Below the pieces are notes generated by a model. That model had not been told where the DNA came from. It did no database searches and saw only the letters and a program-made list of their open reading frames with translations. DNA of 64,000 bases, taken from the NCBI GenBank assembly GCA_032209605.1, contig JASFXZ010000027.1:9443372-9507371 (forward strand), read 5' to 3'. Source of the stretch: Mactromeris polynyma (Eukaryota; Mollusca; Bivalvia; Venerida; Mactridae). Below are positions 11,701 through 24,400 of the stretch, piece by piece (positions within the stretch are counted from its first letter, which is position 1; each line of letters begins with the position of its first letter). The translations under genes were made by a program, and so were the position numbers.

Positions 11701-14700
11701 CGCTGAAAACTGTTAAAATATATACTTGACAAGCATACTGAGTCAATACATTAGTATTTAATTATTATTTGTTGTCACGTTTTCCCGGGCCGTGTTCATA
11801 AAGATTTCGTTAGTGACTGGTTTGATAAACGGAAATACTGTTAATAATTAAAATCGAAAATGAAGCACACGCTTGTCAACTGAAATGTTTCTATATTTAT
11901 TGAAATGGGCCACTTGCTTTGTATGGCAATTAGTATATATATTATGTGTGTAAACCTCAATAATAAGACCACTCTTGGGACCCTTGAAAACTGATCATCA
12001 TATTGATGTAGTCTTAATATTGAGGTTGAATAAAGAGCAAAACAGTGAAAATGGACTTGAAAATTGCGTTCTTAATGTTGAGGTGGTTTTATTATTGAGG
12101 GGGTCTTTTAGTGAGGATTTTCTGTATAATTTTTTATGTGGACGAAGTATTTTGTATAAATCTGACTTATTTATATTTTCTGTTCGGTTTCGGTATTCTG
12201 TTCAGTACTGGTAATGCAAATAAAGCCACAAGTTGACTATTATGTTTTCTCACTGACAGTTTGCCAAGCCAGGATACAGCTCTATTACTATAACATTTCG
12301 TTCACTAAACAATAGCCAGATACGCTCCCATGTTATTTTCATGTCTGCTCGATTACACCACCGCCCAATAATTAGACGGTAAAATTTCCATAAAATACAT
12401 AAATTTACATTTGGGTCTAGGTAGTATCGCATTCTTTGTGGTTTTTTTTATGTTTTCAACGACTTATTTCTCCACAAGCGCAGAACTTTGGTCTCAGGGC
12501 TAATTGGATTGTTTTATAGCCAGATTTTAATCTTGTTTTACGCTGCGTGTCATTTGTTAATCTGATTTTCGTCATTTAAAATCAAATCGACAGACTTTAG
12601 ATTATTTTTGATATTTCTCCTCGACTATATCACCACTTTGTTCAGCGATACAATATTATTTCTACCCGTACATAAATTAAAACAGCATCATAGGTTCACC
12701 AATATCATCCATCTTATTGCCAGCGTTATCTGTCAGATCTTCTATATTTGTACCTGATAAATTATAGCTTAATTACATAGAAAAAATAATCTGAACTAGC
12801 TTTACATAAGTCATGTATGAGCGCCAAGAATCATTACATGTAAGCTTAGACTCGAACTTATCACGAACGAAGGTAGTATATGTGTGTCTTACTAGCAACG
12901 TAAACACTGATTCACTATTTTGTGACAACAGCCGGCCTAGCCGTAAAGCCGACCGAGGGTCATTACAGGTAGATAGATACATATATTTATTTACATATTG
13001 AACGCTGAAAAAGTTTTTTTTTACAATCAGCAATAATCATATTTAAAGTAATAAGCAGCGTGACAAATGGCGAAAAACATGTAATTTGGGTTTTTGTAAT
13101 TTGTAAGTATATATATACGGGGTCGAGACGTGATAATTGGTTATCAAAGGTACTGATTAATCAGTTTCTAAAACATCATCATCACCACCACCGCCATCTT
13201 CATTAATGTCATCCCATAATCATCGTCAGTATATTATCGTAAATATACACAGTTTAATGGTATACAAAAATGTACATCGTTTCAACTTTAGTTTAACATT
13301 CAGACTTGACAACAGTTTCTCTTCAGGGCGGGTAGACGCCAGATTTCTCCAATTTTATGGTTTTCACAGTTATTACAAGTGCACCAGTATCTACACATCA
13401 GACGATGAATCAGATTCAATCTATCAATTACAGTTCAACTGTCAAAGTTTCAACTTGTGTGTGCAATAAAATTCAATCAAGAATGGTACAGTTTGTAATA
13501 AATCTATAGTATCCATGCGCGTTTCATTTCAATGGTTACTTATTGCCAATGGGTATTTGTATGATAATTTATGGACACCGCATGGAATCAACAATATAGA
13601 TAGTTCCCACATTTACAATATTTACCTCCCTTGTTCTGTATAGTCAGCCATATTGATAGGCCAATTTCCGTTTATAACGAAAATAATATATTTACGATGA
13701 TAGAATAATCAGATATATATATATAAAAATAACGTTTTCATTAATCTCATGTAGGCATATGGCTCAACAAGTTGAAGAAAAAAGTGGTTGCCACATGCAA
13801 ATGCTCCTGGTATTTGCAGAATTATCACATATTTGGGAATTACTCCTATAAGTGCTTATCAGTTGTGCCTATCAAAATGGCTTATGATTAAGAACAAGGG
13901 AGGTAAATATTGTAGATGTGGGAACTATCTATAGATAAAGTGATAGGCTTAGATTCATCAGTTTGATTAGCATGATATCACAATATACTTATTTCCAATG
14001 CATCAAGTATTCATCATTTTATTCGATGCATCGCGATCTATACACCAACACTGTACACACAATGGCTAAAAGTGAGTTCCCAAAATTAAGATTTTGTGGA
14101 ACATTCTAAAGACTCAGTATGTTTGAAGGTAATTAATTCTACTAATACAAGCTCCACTGTAAGTTTGGCCATTGAGTGTATATGTCAATTTGGATTTTAG
14201 TTACATTTTCGGTAGAAATTAGAGATATAGTTTATCCTAATTATAAATGTGTTCTGTAAGTCTAAATAATGCGAAAACCTAATAGAATTCTCAACGTCTT
14301 TTTTATCAACCTGGGGGAAACGTACAAGTCAAGGTACGCATTGTAACTGTTTTTACATTTCACAGTTACCAAACTGCACAATACGGTTAGACATATGTTA
14401 TTTACCTCCCTAACATTCAAACTGCATTTGATTTCACTATTTTATACCCAGTCACTTCTCAATAGTTTCATATTACTTGTTTTACCTCGAAGGCACTAGT
14501 GGAATGTATATTACGAAACATTAACTTAACATAAACAAACAAAGTATTGTATTGCATAACGCGCGGATCTAAACATGTTGGCGACATTTTATCATTGGAA
14601 AATTCCGATTTCGGTTACGAATTTTAGTATTTCTGATTACGATTTCACTAACTGCCTGTTTCCATGAATATTGTAAATTATATTGAACAAAGACAAAATG

Positions 14701-17700
14701 GAGTTGATACCGAGTGGAAAGATTTTGTTATTAACTAGCCTCGATTTAAAAATGTCATCAAATTGCCAATGGACCCAAACACTTTTTACACACTTTTTAA
14801 TGATACAATTAATGTTTTACACATATTCACTGAATGTACGTACTAGGTATGGCGCAATCAACGAAGTAAAATGACTTTAAGTGTTTTTAAAGTGTTTAAA
14901 ACAACTAAGGCAGTACCGGGCGTCAACTGCCCGCAGCCAGCGATATGTCATTAGTTGTGTAACTGTATCATCAATGTAGATAAAACATAACTTTCTAATT
15001 GCGTAAAGCCAACGGATATATTTCTGCAATGTCATTAGTTACTTTTTTATTTCAACTTGTATTGTTTTGAATGATCGACAGATATCAATATATCACGCTA
15101 CAATAATTAGTTAGGTTCAGTGGGCAAAGCTTTTAAGGAGGGTGGATGACTTGCTGTTATCAAACATATTGTTCGGTCACATGAATTTCAATTCAAAGTA
15201 ATTATAATATATTTGTTACATCTACAACAATCAAAAACAGTGGAACAGGTTACTATCATATATTTTACTCTAGAATAAAGAACTCATTTATCATATAGTA
15301 ACGTTTGATTTGTATCATCATTCGATCGACTTTTACAATAAAAGCATCACCGGCAACCATTTAATAATTTCATCTAAATTGACTATAACATTATTTAAGT
15401 TTATTCAGAGTTGTTACTAGCCAGTACTCGCGCCAGATTCAGAGTTGTTACTAGCCAGTACTCGCGCCAGATTCAGAGTTGTTACTAGCCAGTACTCGCG
15501 CCTGATTCAGAGTTGTTACTAGCCAGTACTCGCATCTGATTCAGAGTTGTTACTAGCCAGTACTCGCGCCTGATTCAGAGTTGTTACTAGCAAGTACTCA
15601 CGCCTGAGTCAGAGTTGTTACTAGCAAGTACTCACGCCTGATTCAGAGTTGTTACTAGCAAGTACTCACGCCTGATTCAGAGTTGTTACTAGCAATTACT
15701 CGCGCCTGATTCAGAGTTGTTACTAGCCAGTACTCGCGCCTGATTCAGAGTTGTTACTAGCAAGTACTCGCGCCTGATTCAGAGTTGTTACTAGCAATTA
15801 CTCGCGCCTGATTCAGAGTTGTTACTAGCCAGTACTCGCGCCTGATTCAGAGTTGTTACTAGCAAGTACTCGCGCCTGATTCAGAGTTGTTAAGACCACA
15901 TGAGGTATATACAGAAAAACCTCACTTAAATACCACCTCAATAACAATACCACCTCATTAATAAGCCCACATCAATAATAAGACCACCTCAATAATAAGA
16001 CCACCTCAATAATAAGACCACCTCAATAATAAGACCACCTCAATAATAAGAACACTCTTTTCGAGTCTTTTTTCACTGATTTGCTTTTAATTCAACCTCA
16101 ACATTAAAACCACCTCAATTACAAGACCAATTTCAAGGGTCTTATTATCGAGATTTTATAGTAGTACTGAAGGGATAAAGGGAGAGAATCTCGAACATGC
16201 TGGGATTCGTACCCATAACAACGCAGATTGTGTCACGATGGCACGCTTAATACCGGCCAATCACCACAGGTAAATGCATGTATATGCAAATGTTTTTTTT
16301 TAAATTTCTTTTCATTCATCAGGAAGCTGGTCAGTGACAAGAGAATAAGGGTAAACAGTAAATCATGCAACACGTGCCCTTAGGCTCGTTTTTGAGACAT
16401 TTGATTTTTCTTTCAAATTAGTTCAATATTTCATGCATCGATGAAATTGTGATTAGACAATGCAACGCTTCTATGAGGATTCTTTATTTATTTCGCAATA
16501 ATCTGGTAGCAGAATTGCGATCCTTGGTATATGCAATAATAAATTAGTCAGTATATGTATTATGACACAGGGGTTCACAAGTTATATTACATTGAATGTG
16601 GTTTTTACATTCAGTACAACCGCACGAAACTGACAACTACCCCACATGAATCAGAATTACAGGCCAAAGGACTTGGACAAATTTCTTCCAGTCAAATTGT
16701 CACAGAGAACATATATAGTCTCACCCGGGGTTCAAACCTATGACCTTCAGTATGACAGTCGATTGATAGCTGTATCGACTGTGCTGACAGGGAGGGCTCT
16801 GCAACGAACGGCATTCATTGCAGCCGATATTCAACAGCATACATAAAAAATAAACCTGGACGAAGAAAAATAAACAAAATACTGTGCAAATACTAAACTT
16901 TTTCTTATGCACACTAACTGCTACTTTGTTAAGTATGGCGTGTGATGTCCTTGACCCACACATACTTGTTTACAAGGAAAATAGAAATATATTCCTTCAA
17001 AAAAAACTGTGCAAAGCAGATAGGTATGATATCATCGCCTTTATCAGTAGTTGCAAATTTGATAAAACTGATAAATCGATTGCATATTGTATGATCTGAT
17101 CGAGAAAAGCGCATCGTGATGAATGACTTTTATTAACCGGTGTTATTGCAAAACATCAGCATATTGCATTTTCAACAGAGTGATAAATGAGTTGATAAAC
17201 AGTGAGAGTGATATATATAGAATATTGAAAACCGCGGTGGTAGCCCAGCGTCTCAAAATTTGAAGAAAATATCACGAAGGGACATGTGTGGAAATGTTTC
17301 AAACACAATCACACTTTAATCAATATTTATTGGATCACATGAGGAAAGACACGTTTATATGGATGCGAGACTATCAGACAGTCTAGCTCATTTGTAAAGG
17401 TGCATATACCGGTCTCGTTTTCACTTCAAATCACAGATGGATCCGTGTCAAAAATACTCAACAACATCTATATAACAATGATGTAAACATGCTGTAACTT
17501 GAACTGTTGGTATTAAGGACACACTTGCAAACATTTTTGCATCAAACATGAAAAGTCGTAAATGATAAACATCTAGTTATGATATGTCTATAAATAAACG
17601 AGCCTCGGAAGTCTGTGCAATATGAAAACATAAAGTCGCCTGACTGATGGAATGTGTAGCAAATAAATCGACCACACTGTCGAAAGTTTATCCAAAAAAA

Positions 17701-19230
17701 AATCTAAAACAGGGGAATCGATAATTGATACCAGCTCTCGAACATCTAGGACATGTCATTTACCTTATAAAGATGGCTTTTCTTTAGATCAAATTATCAA
17801 TGAAGGTTCATAATAACGTTTAATGTAATGGACTCAAGCTAACTTTAAATGTCGTATAAAGTACTAACAACTCGGATACGTGAACCGTATTTGAATCTGA
17901 AACTAGTACAATTCGAATACTTGGTATCATTCAAATTAAATATCAGATGTATATTCAAAGTTTAGGTACGTCGAATTTAAATGGTCTATTCGAAACCATG
18001 TATTATTCGAAATAAAATTTCGAACCCGATGGATTCGAATGAACGGGGTCCGACTGTATTTTGGAATAAAATAAATCTGTTTAGAGTGTTAGACAAGACT
18101 AAGATTCACGATTGTTTTTCACGATTGTTTTTCGTGCGTATCTTTTTATTTCGAATCATCTCAACAAGCTGGCATAAACACCAATCTACACATTTATTTA
18201 AGCTCGATCCGACCCTGGACTTGTGGATGAAATTGACACGACTACAGTAGCGCAAGTCTATCATTAATCTTCCATAATGTGAAACACATACCTTACAACT
18301 GATTTAAATATTCAAACTTGCGAAAACTAGATGTTATAACCAAAGCAATTAGTTTACATAAATTCTCGATTTGATGATAAGTTATGTACCAAGTACAGTG
18401 AGACCTCAATCATAAAGCCATCATTGATTCTGATGAAAGTGTGTCTCAGTTGTGAGGTAGTCGAATTCTCGTGTAAAATATGGAAGAAAATGTAAAAAAT
18501 ACTGTCTTATTAATGTGGTGGTCTATATATCGAGTTGGTCTTTAAGTGAAGATTTTCTGTATTGTGTTGTATTGCCAGAATCAAAATATTCACACAACAA
18601 ACACCAGATATATTCCGATGCGAATAAGTATAATGCACAACTAAAAACAACAAAATGTTGGAATTCCCGGATATAAAGTGGATGTTGCGACGATCACAAT
18701 GTAAATCAAAGCACATGTGTATGCAGAGCAGAACAGAACAGAACAGAACAGAACGGAGCGGAGCGGAGCAGAGCAGAGCAGAGCAGAAGCAGAACAGAAC
18801 AGAACAGAAATTTGGATTTCCATCTATACATACATATAAGTATAATATCTGATTTGAGTTCATATCTTATATTACGATCGGAATATTCACTTACATAAAT
18901 AAGCAGTAAACAGTACGCAACTTTTCCTGGTAGTGTTTTTGTCGTTAATTATCGTCTTCTTTCATTCTCAATAAAGTTTTCTTTGTTATTTGTTTTTCAA
19001 AACACCTCGATATTCATGTTCATTCATTAATAATTATTTGAGACAGTGTAGACGGTAAAGATATTATATAAACTCGAAAACCAGACAGATCCGTATTATT
19101 TTTTATATGTTTGTGGGAAATAAAAATAAATACACAAAATCTACTTACATCTTTCTGAAGAAGCTCCAGTCCAAACAAAACAAGAAGACAACAGCATGAA
19201 CAAGGCTACGACAAGTAATCCCTCCATCAT
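5765..19230 (-). CDS. CUB- and LDLa-domain single-pass membrane protein
   Basis: Six coding exons: 19149-19230, 10776-10861, 9449-9611, 6859-6999, 6434-6693 and 5765-5986, total 954 nt, 317 aa; all junction phases agree. Residues 1-24 form a signal peptide (MMEGLLVVALFMLL...). One CUB domain spans about 34-156, with the four expected cysteines (C34, C64, C91, C117), the DFLQIYDG core and the C-terminal ITIRFRSD strand. Residues 163-196 are an LDL-receptor class A module with six cysteines and the acidic CTDASDEC end that binds calcium in this family. A transmembrane helix follows at about 202-226, then the basic stop-transfer YCKKQKGK and a 90-residue tail with several tyrosines (YISPYHQN end). 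CUB and LDLa are separated by phase-1 introns, usual for shuffled extracellular modules. The CUB-LDLa-TM order recalls NETO-type receptor auxiliary proteins, which have two CUBs; a co-receptor role is inference. Intron 1 is about 8.3 kb. Confidence 0.88.
7441..8945. repeat. 52-bp minisatellite, about 29 units
   Basis: Tandem units of 52 bp (core CTGAATCGAAATACTGAACG, then TCGCATTCGCAATACACACTG) lie in the intron between coding exons 3 and 4 of the CUB/LDLa gene. Two unit types differ at two bases: A has CGAAATACTGAACG and B has CGACATACTGATCG. The first eight units are A-like, the first two of them slightly different. The remainder mixes A and B in an ordered way, described in the findings. 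Because 52 is not a multiple of three and the unit has no minus-strand stop, all three minus frames stay open across the array. These open frames are not genes. Confidence 0.97.
9728..9930. mobile_element. Fold-back MITE-like element with about 60-bp arms
   Basis: The left arm (GATTTACAACCTCATCTATAAGTG, then ACGTCATTTC) is matched in reverse complement by the right arm (GAAATGACATCACTTAAT, then GAAGAGGTTGGAAATC). Both inner ends carry TGACGTCA-type palindromes. It lies in the intron between coding exons 2 and 3 of the CUB/LDLa gene. No coding capacity is seen. Confidence 0.65.
10645..10769 (-). mobile_element. CAGT-terminus MITE fragment next to a splice donor
   Basis: Read on the minus strand it begins TA-CAGTCAGACCTCGTTAG, matching ends of related copies near 18054, 52353 and 52511 and an internal match near 7055. 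CAGT ends with flanking TA resemble pogo/Tigger-type Tc1-mariner elements. Its outer end falls a few bases inside the donor of coding exon 2 of the CUB/LDLa gene. Confidence 0.5.
10895..11150 (+). mobile_element. tRNA-derived SINE
   Basis: The tRNA-like head carries a clear B box (GGTTCGAATCC, 10947-10957), about 40 bp after a weak A box (GCGGCCGGGTGGGTAAGG). The body repeats the blocks seen at 1-165 and ends TGGCTGGCCCTTTAAATAGG followed by a CA/A-rich tail. It sits antisense in intron 1 of the CUB/LDLa gene. Confidence 0.75.
11951..12126. mobile_element. MITE of the (ca)gtAAAACCTCa family
   Basis: The left end GTAAACCTCAATAATAAGACC and right end GAGGATTTTCTGTA are mutual near-inverted repeats. 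The body alternates 'CCTCAATAATAAGACCA' and 'TTATTATTGAGG' phrases shared with copies at 15912, 18396, 30396 and 39535. Non-coding. Confidence 0.6.
13599..13929. mobile_element. 331-bp MITE with 60+ bp terminal inverted repeats
   Basis: The left end GATAGTTCCCACATTTACAA, then TATTTACCTCCCTTGTTCT, is matched in reverse complement at the right end (AGAACAAGGGAGGTAAATA, then TTGTAGATGTGGGAACTATC). The inverted similarity runs about 63 bp. Both sides are flanked by TATA (13595-13598 and 13930-13933), consistent with a TA or TATA target duplication. The interior is AT-rich and non-coding. Confidence 0.8.
15403..15891. repeat. 34-bp minisatellite, about 14 units
   Basis: Tandem units begin ATTCAGAGTTGTTACTAGCC and end AGTACTCGCGCCTG. 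Variants carry AAGTACTCAC or AATTACTCGC, so the array is moderately diverged. It lies in intron 1 of the CUB/LDLa gene, directly abutting the MITE at 15912. Confidence 0.95.
15912..16162. mobile_element. MITE of the AAAACCTCac family with internal expansion
   Basis: It starts CAGAAAAACCTCACTTAAAT and ends near TTATTATCGAGATTTTATAG. The phrase ACCTCAATAATAAGACC (17-18 bp) is locally amplified in tandem between about 15969 and 16050, a minisatellite growing from within the element. Confidence 0.6.
16190..16770 (-). mobile_element. Two degraded tRNA-like SINE heads
   Basis: On the minus strand, B-box-like strings occur as GGGTACGAATCCC (complement near 16202-16214) and GGTTTGAACCCCGGG (complement near 16724-16738), each with loosely tRNA-like sequence nearby. 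Both look like partial, old SINE insertions within intron 1 of the CUB/LDLa gene. Confidence 0.35.
17880..18055. mobile_element. Degraded pogo-like MITE (TTCGAA-rich)
   Basis: The right end GATTCGAATGAACGGGGTCC, then GACTGTA, matches the right end at 52511. The interior has recurrent TTCGAA/ATTCGAAT motifs. The left end is eroded. Confidence 0.45.
18396..18559. mobile_element. MITE of the CAGTrARACCTCA family, TA-flanked
   Basis: It begins TA-CAGTGAGACCTCAATCA and ends TTAAGTGAAGATTTTCTG-TA, giving inverted ends bounded by TA on both sides, as for Tc1/mariner-superfamily insertions. Confidence 0.6.
18724..18809. repeat. AGAAC/AGAGC pentanucleotide microsatellite
   Basis: Tandem AGAAC units switch to GGAGC and AGAGC units and back to AGAAC, with perfect five-base phasing except for one extra base. 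It is all-purine but for C on the plus strand. Confidence 0.9.
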
Positions 19231-20026
19231 AACATTTGAGTTACTTTAAAATCCCTTCAACTTATAACAATAAACCTTTTTACCGCTCGCTACTTGTAGC
19301 TACTTTTTATGTCCTTCAATGGAAATTCTTTCTTTTATGGTGTTGAAATATTCAGGTTACGCGCCGATCGAAATTTGTGGGAAAATGACAATAAAGAACG
19401 CATTCGCGGCTCAATGATGCCAATTTGCACATAAACACATGGACAGACAGCTGTCACAGCATCAAAGTATGGTAGACGCTTTCTTGCTTTCACTTTAGAT
19501 CAATTCATGCATAAGTCGCGCTTCATCGAACACGTGTTTTGTTAGCGTTTTGTCGAGGTAAAATTGTCATCTGAAGTAATGAGGCTGGTTACGAGATGTT
19601 AAAAGTAATAATAGCCCCCTGAGTCAATGATATAATCAATACAGACAACCCAAATGGCCCGGTAAAACTTTGTAATGAGTATACAGTGGTTGAAAAATGT
19701 GTCAGTAGTTCGATCTATCTGTATCATAGTATTATCATGTATCGCTTATACGAGTTGTATAGCTTAAACTTTACCGTTACATTAAATGTATTTTCATTTG
19801 GACGGATTACGTATTCACGTTAGTAGAAAAAGTACCATGAATAAGAGTCAAGTTTGCCTGAGCATTGGTTTATCGTCTATATGACGCGTGACGTAAATAC
19901 TGGTGCAAAGTAATACCATAGTTATGGCGAACGTGTACAAAGTACTTTCAACCAACACATCCTTTTCTGTGAATCACTGGTCCTATAATACACGAGTTTT
20001 AAAATCATGGTAAGTATGTCGTCACC

Positions 20027-20258
20027 TTGTTTCCAGAACCCCGTAACTCAATGTTTAGTAGTTTTGAGTATTTGGTATTGTTGAATCCATCTTTCTAAGC
20101 TCTTTCTATCTGTACTACCTATATTGTTCTGGAATGCACATAACTTAAATAAAATGCAAATACATAACCCCGTATGTAACAATTATCTCAAGAGGGTACA
20201 ACTTTAATGTTGTTTTTCTCAAAAAGACGAAAAACAAGTTATGGGGTTCTGGAAACAA
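20027..20258. mobile_element. 232-bp MITE with 22-bp terminal inverted repeats
   Basis: The left end TTGTTTCCAGAACCCCGTAA is mirrored by the right end TTATGGGGTTCTGGAAACAA. It is non-coding and lies about 0.8 kb upstream of the start codon of the CUB/LDLa gene. Confidence 0.65.
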
Positions 20259-20514
20259 TGCGACGATGTGTCTTTGTCCACCTAAGTTGACTATCCATAT
20301 GTAGTATACAAATACGAGTATGTACAAATCGGTGTGACGGAAGTCAAATCAAACGGTGTGTTCAACAACCATTCAGACCACAGGAGATGTGATTCAGACA
20401 CTGAGACATTTAGTACTTAAGATGAAACAGCTGTGAAACACGCACACCAGTATATACATTTACGAGTATTGTGAAGAGGTGAATGCTTCTTATGAGCGTC
20501 GTCTGAAAAACGCA

Positions 20515-21117
20515 AAGCTACGATTATTTCAACAAAGCTACGACTATTTCAACAATGCTACGATTATTTCAACAATGCTACGATTATTTCAACAATGCTA
20601 CGATTATTTCAACAAAGCTACGATTAGTTCAACAAAGCTACGATTATTTCAACAATGCTACGATTATTTCAACAATGCTACGATTATTTCAACAATGCTA
20701 CGATTATTTCGACAAAGCTACGATTATTTCGACAAAGCTACGATTAGTTCGACAAAGCTACGATTATTTCAACAATGCTACGATTATTTCAACAATGCTA
20801 CGATTATTTCAACAATGCTACGATTATTTCATCAAAGCTACGATTATTTCAACAATGCTACGATTATTTCAACAATGCTACGATTATTTCGACAATGCTA
20901 CGATTATTTCAACAATGCTACGATTATTTCATCAAAGCTACGATTATTTCAACAATGCTACGATTATTTCAACAATGCTACGATTATTTCAACAATGTTA
21001 CGATTATTTCATCAAAGCTACGATTATTTCAACAATGCTACGATTATTTCAACAATGCTACGATTATTTCGACAATGCTACGATTATTTCAACAATGCTA
21101 CGATTATTTCAACAATG
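20515..21117. repeat. 20-bp minisatellite, about 30 units
   Basis: Units are CGATTATTTC plus a variable decamer (AACAATGCTA most often; AACAAAGCTA, GACAAAGCTA, ATCAAAGCTA and GACAATGCTA as variants). The variants recur in blocks: ATCAAAGCTA starts each of three sub-blocks between 20830 and 21070, indicating block duplications of 80-100 bp. Long open frames on the plus strand are repeat artefacts. It lies 1.3-1.9 kb upstream of the CUB/LDLa start codon. Confidence 0.96.
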
Positions 21118-21479
21118 AATCCCATGTTATACATGTATGTACATAGTTGTAGTTGGTTTATATTTTCCTAAACCTACAGTTAGGTTTCTCTTAATAGCTT
21201 TGCAGTTTTGACCGGATATCACTTACATTGGACTCGACTGGAACCCAGTATGACTCGACCTAATTTCGAAGTCCTAATACATTTCTCTATATAATCTATG
21301 TTGTTTGACTACGGTTGGTTCGAACTGCCGAGCCTCGAACTCTTGACCAAATTATCCTGCCCTATCATGACAAATTTCTCTAGAATTTGCACCTTTAGGT
21401 GTAGTTTCCTGTATTCAAATACTTCCTACATTTTTGACCACTGGATGACAAAAATACACAAAACAGCGAGTACTTTATA

Positions 21480-24400
21480 GTTTATTAACAATATATAACT
21501 TTATATCTGTGTAACAACCAGCGAACATATAACCATAGGCCCTATATGACTAAACACTGGAATATATCATTTAAGAACCAAAAATACTGACTCATTATCT
21601 AAACAGTTAATTTGAGTAATTAATGCATGTATTATCCATAAAAATAAATAATTATACAGAACTTCTGAGACAATTTCTGTAAAAAAACACAACAGTTTCA
21701 TTAAATTCTGCACAATGTTGGACTAGCTGAAATTTTGAATTTCACAGGTGTTTATAAGCTCTTAATTAAAATCATAATTCATTTTCAAATTACTTCCATA
21801 TATAATATACCAATACACAAAAATACTAAATAAATAAACACAAATCACAATAAATCAATCACTTATATTAACGTAAGGGCTATAAAAATCTTTTGGTGGG
21901 GGGGTCAAAAACAAATCAAAATTCTATTGGTGGTCCCCTTATTTTCGACTGTCATTTCTAGGCCCCGCTCCACAAGATTTTTCTGGAATAGCCCCTAAAT
22001 CAATATAAAATAATTACTGAAAATTACATCACAGATCAAGTTGGCATCACATACAATAGTGACATACAAATCAATTGTATATTTAATAACATTTAATCAA
22101 TATCTATAAATTTTTCAATGGCACACAATCAAGTTCCAACAACATTAAAGCTCGGTGGACAGAGGTACAACATGTCCATTTTCTCACAGAATTAGCTACA
22201 TATTATTCAAAAATATTTAACAATGTTTGTCCTACCTCCATTAAATGGTAACAATAGCCTTGTGATGCTCGCCTGAATATATCAGAGTCCGTTATTTGGC
22301 TGAGATATCACACATGAAGACAATCATTCTGGGAAGGATTCATCCTTTTATGAAGATCAAGTAAAAATTGTAAACAGTTTTATTAAAGGTTTACTATTGT
22401 TTAACCTAGTGACCTAATTTTTACCCTAGATAACCGAGCACCAAAATGTGATGGTATAGAGGCTAACATTCTGACCAGCGTTGAATAAGATTGGGCCAAA
22501 ATTGGAGTGTTAACAATCAAGTTGTTGACAACACATAACAAACAACAACAATAGCTCATCTCAACAACAGGTGAACAAAGAAATTAAGTCAATGTAAAGG
22601 AATGCACCAACAGATATACAAAATGGCATTAATATAAGACTATAGTAAATTATGTTTATTGCAGTCATTATTGATAACAATTAAAAATAATTTTTATCAC
22701 AAGCACCTAAAATTATACAAATACAGTAAAATAAAACATTATACATGAATACAATTCATGAAAACAGTTAACAAATAAACTATTATAAAATATTTTCTGG
22801 CAATAATGACATTCCTTTCTGACAGTATTGGTGTGAAGTTAGCAGTACTAGCATTAACAGCATTTCTGATATAACAGCTGTCAGTATTAGTGCAAAGTTG
22901 ACATTTCATGTCATAATGAGAACAATGACAGTGTTTACTTCATACAGATATTGAGTGTTTATGAATCAACAGAATGCCACCACACATATCTGTTATCACT
23001 TGAATTTGCTGTATTGGAGATTTTCTACATTTCTACACATCTACAATACTTGGGAATGTTTATGACTGACAAAAGGGATAGTACGACCATACTTATTTAA
23101 ACCTAGGGATAGTTTCTATGCTTACTGCTGATAGTAGTATACCAAGACTTGACAGTATTAGTCCTGCTGTCAGTATTATTGCTACTATTACTAAATTCAC
23201 ACGAATTCTGGCAGATTGGACATGACTCTTTAGGACGTGTATTACCCAAAGTCTTGTCTCAACAGTGTAATTAAATGTTATCACAACCATCATATCTCAA
23301 TGAAGTTAACTCTCCATAAATGAATACTGTTAGGCAACAATATAAAATGGTCATGTTAGCTAAATATGACCAGCACCAAGTACATACACTTGTACAGTAA
23401 TACATTGTAACATCTCAATACATTAGTCATGGCAAAAAGTGAATGATTTAAAATAAAAAAGTTGTATTGTCATGTCAACCTTGTACATGTAATAATAGTC
23501 TTAAAAATATGAAATATTGAGCAGTAAAAGTAATGCACCATATTTTGTAAATCACTTCTATTTTGCTTAAATTTTTTTGCCAATAACCCTGTCACCGAAG
23601 AACTAGCAAATGTCTTAAATTATCGAAACAGTTATTTATATAATATATATTTATGTATAAATTTTGTATGTAACATTTTCTTTTGAATTCTGAATCGGAA
23701 ATGTACAAATATTAGCAAAAACAAATTACAAATAGCTATACATGTATACACTTAACAAATACTCATACAAGTAACAAACATATAGTTTTGGATAAAGTAC
23801 GCCTAATGAGCTCAAAAGAAATTTCCAACTTCAGGTTTTAACTTCTATTATGAAAATTTTATAAATACCTGCAAATACTTTTTAATGTGTTTGATTAGAT
23901 TCATATGGCACTATGTAGATCAATTTTAATAAGTTTTTCCAACAAAATAATGAAACATAAGCGTGGTTTATATTAAAAAATATACAAACATATCGTCATG
24001 GAAAATGAAAAATCTGTACAGACTAATAATGAAATGGAATTTATTGAGCAAGAGGCTTCAACCTCCCAGTAAGTGAATTAAAAGTGAGATCAATAAATGA
24101 CAAAATGGGTAAGATTGAACTTAGGGGCACAAAGTGGTCTGTAACCATGTTAAACAAGAGTGGCATACTGTCACAAAATACGCCAATCATAAATCAGAGC
24201 TCAGAGTTAAAACAAGACAAATTTCAGGTAATTTCTGCAATCAAAGGGTGGTAACTCCCGAGTGACTCAAGCGATATGGCTGGTTATAGAACTTGTCCGA
24301 GATATTACACATTCTGACCAAATTGGAGATGATTGGATAAGGTGGGTGAAAGTTATTGATCAGACAACTTACAGGACGCAGAAAACCACCCGCCGAACTG

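Noticed and set aside
18510..18863. Minus-strand 117-codon frame rich in S, L and C
   Set aside because: Most of it is the translated AGAAC/AGAGC microsatellite.
20479..21171. Long plus-strand frames of a repeated FNNATIISTMLRL type
   Set aside because: They are the product of a 20-bp tandem array without stops; there is no start context, splice support or codon-like variation.
23093..23293. 66-codon minus-strand hydrophobic frame as an extra SLC7 exon
   Set aside because: The SLC7 coding sequence already closes with a phase-compatible last exon at 25416-25465, and this frame matches no SLC7 segment.
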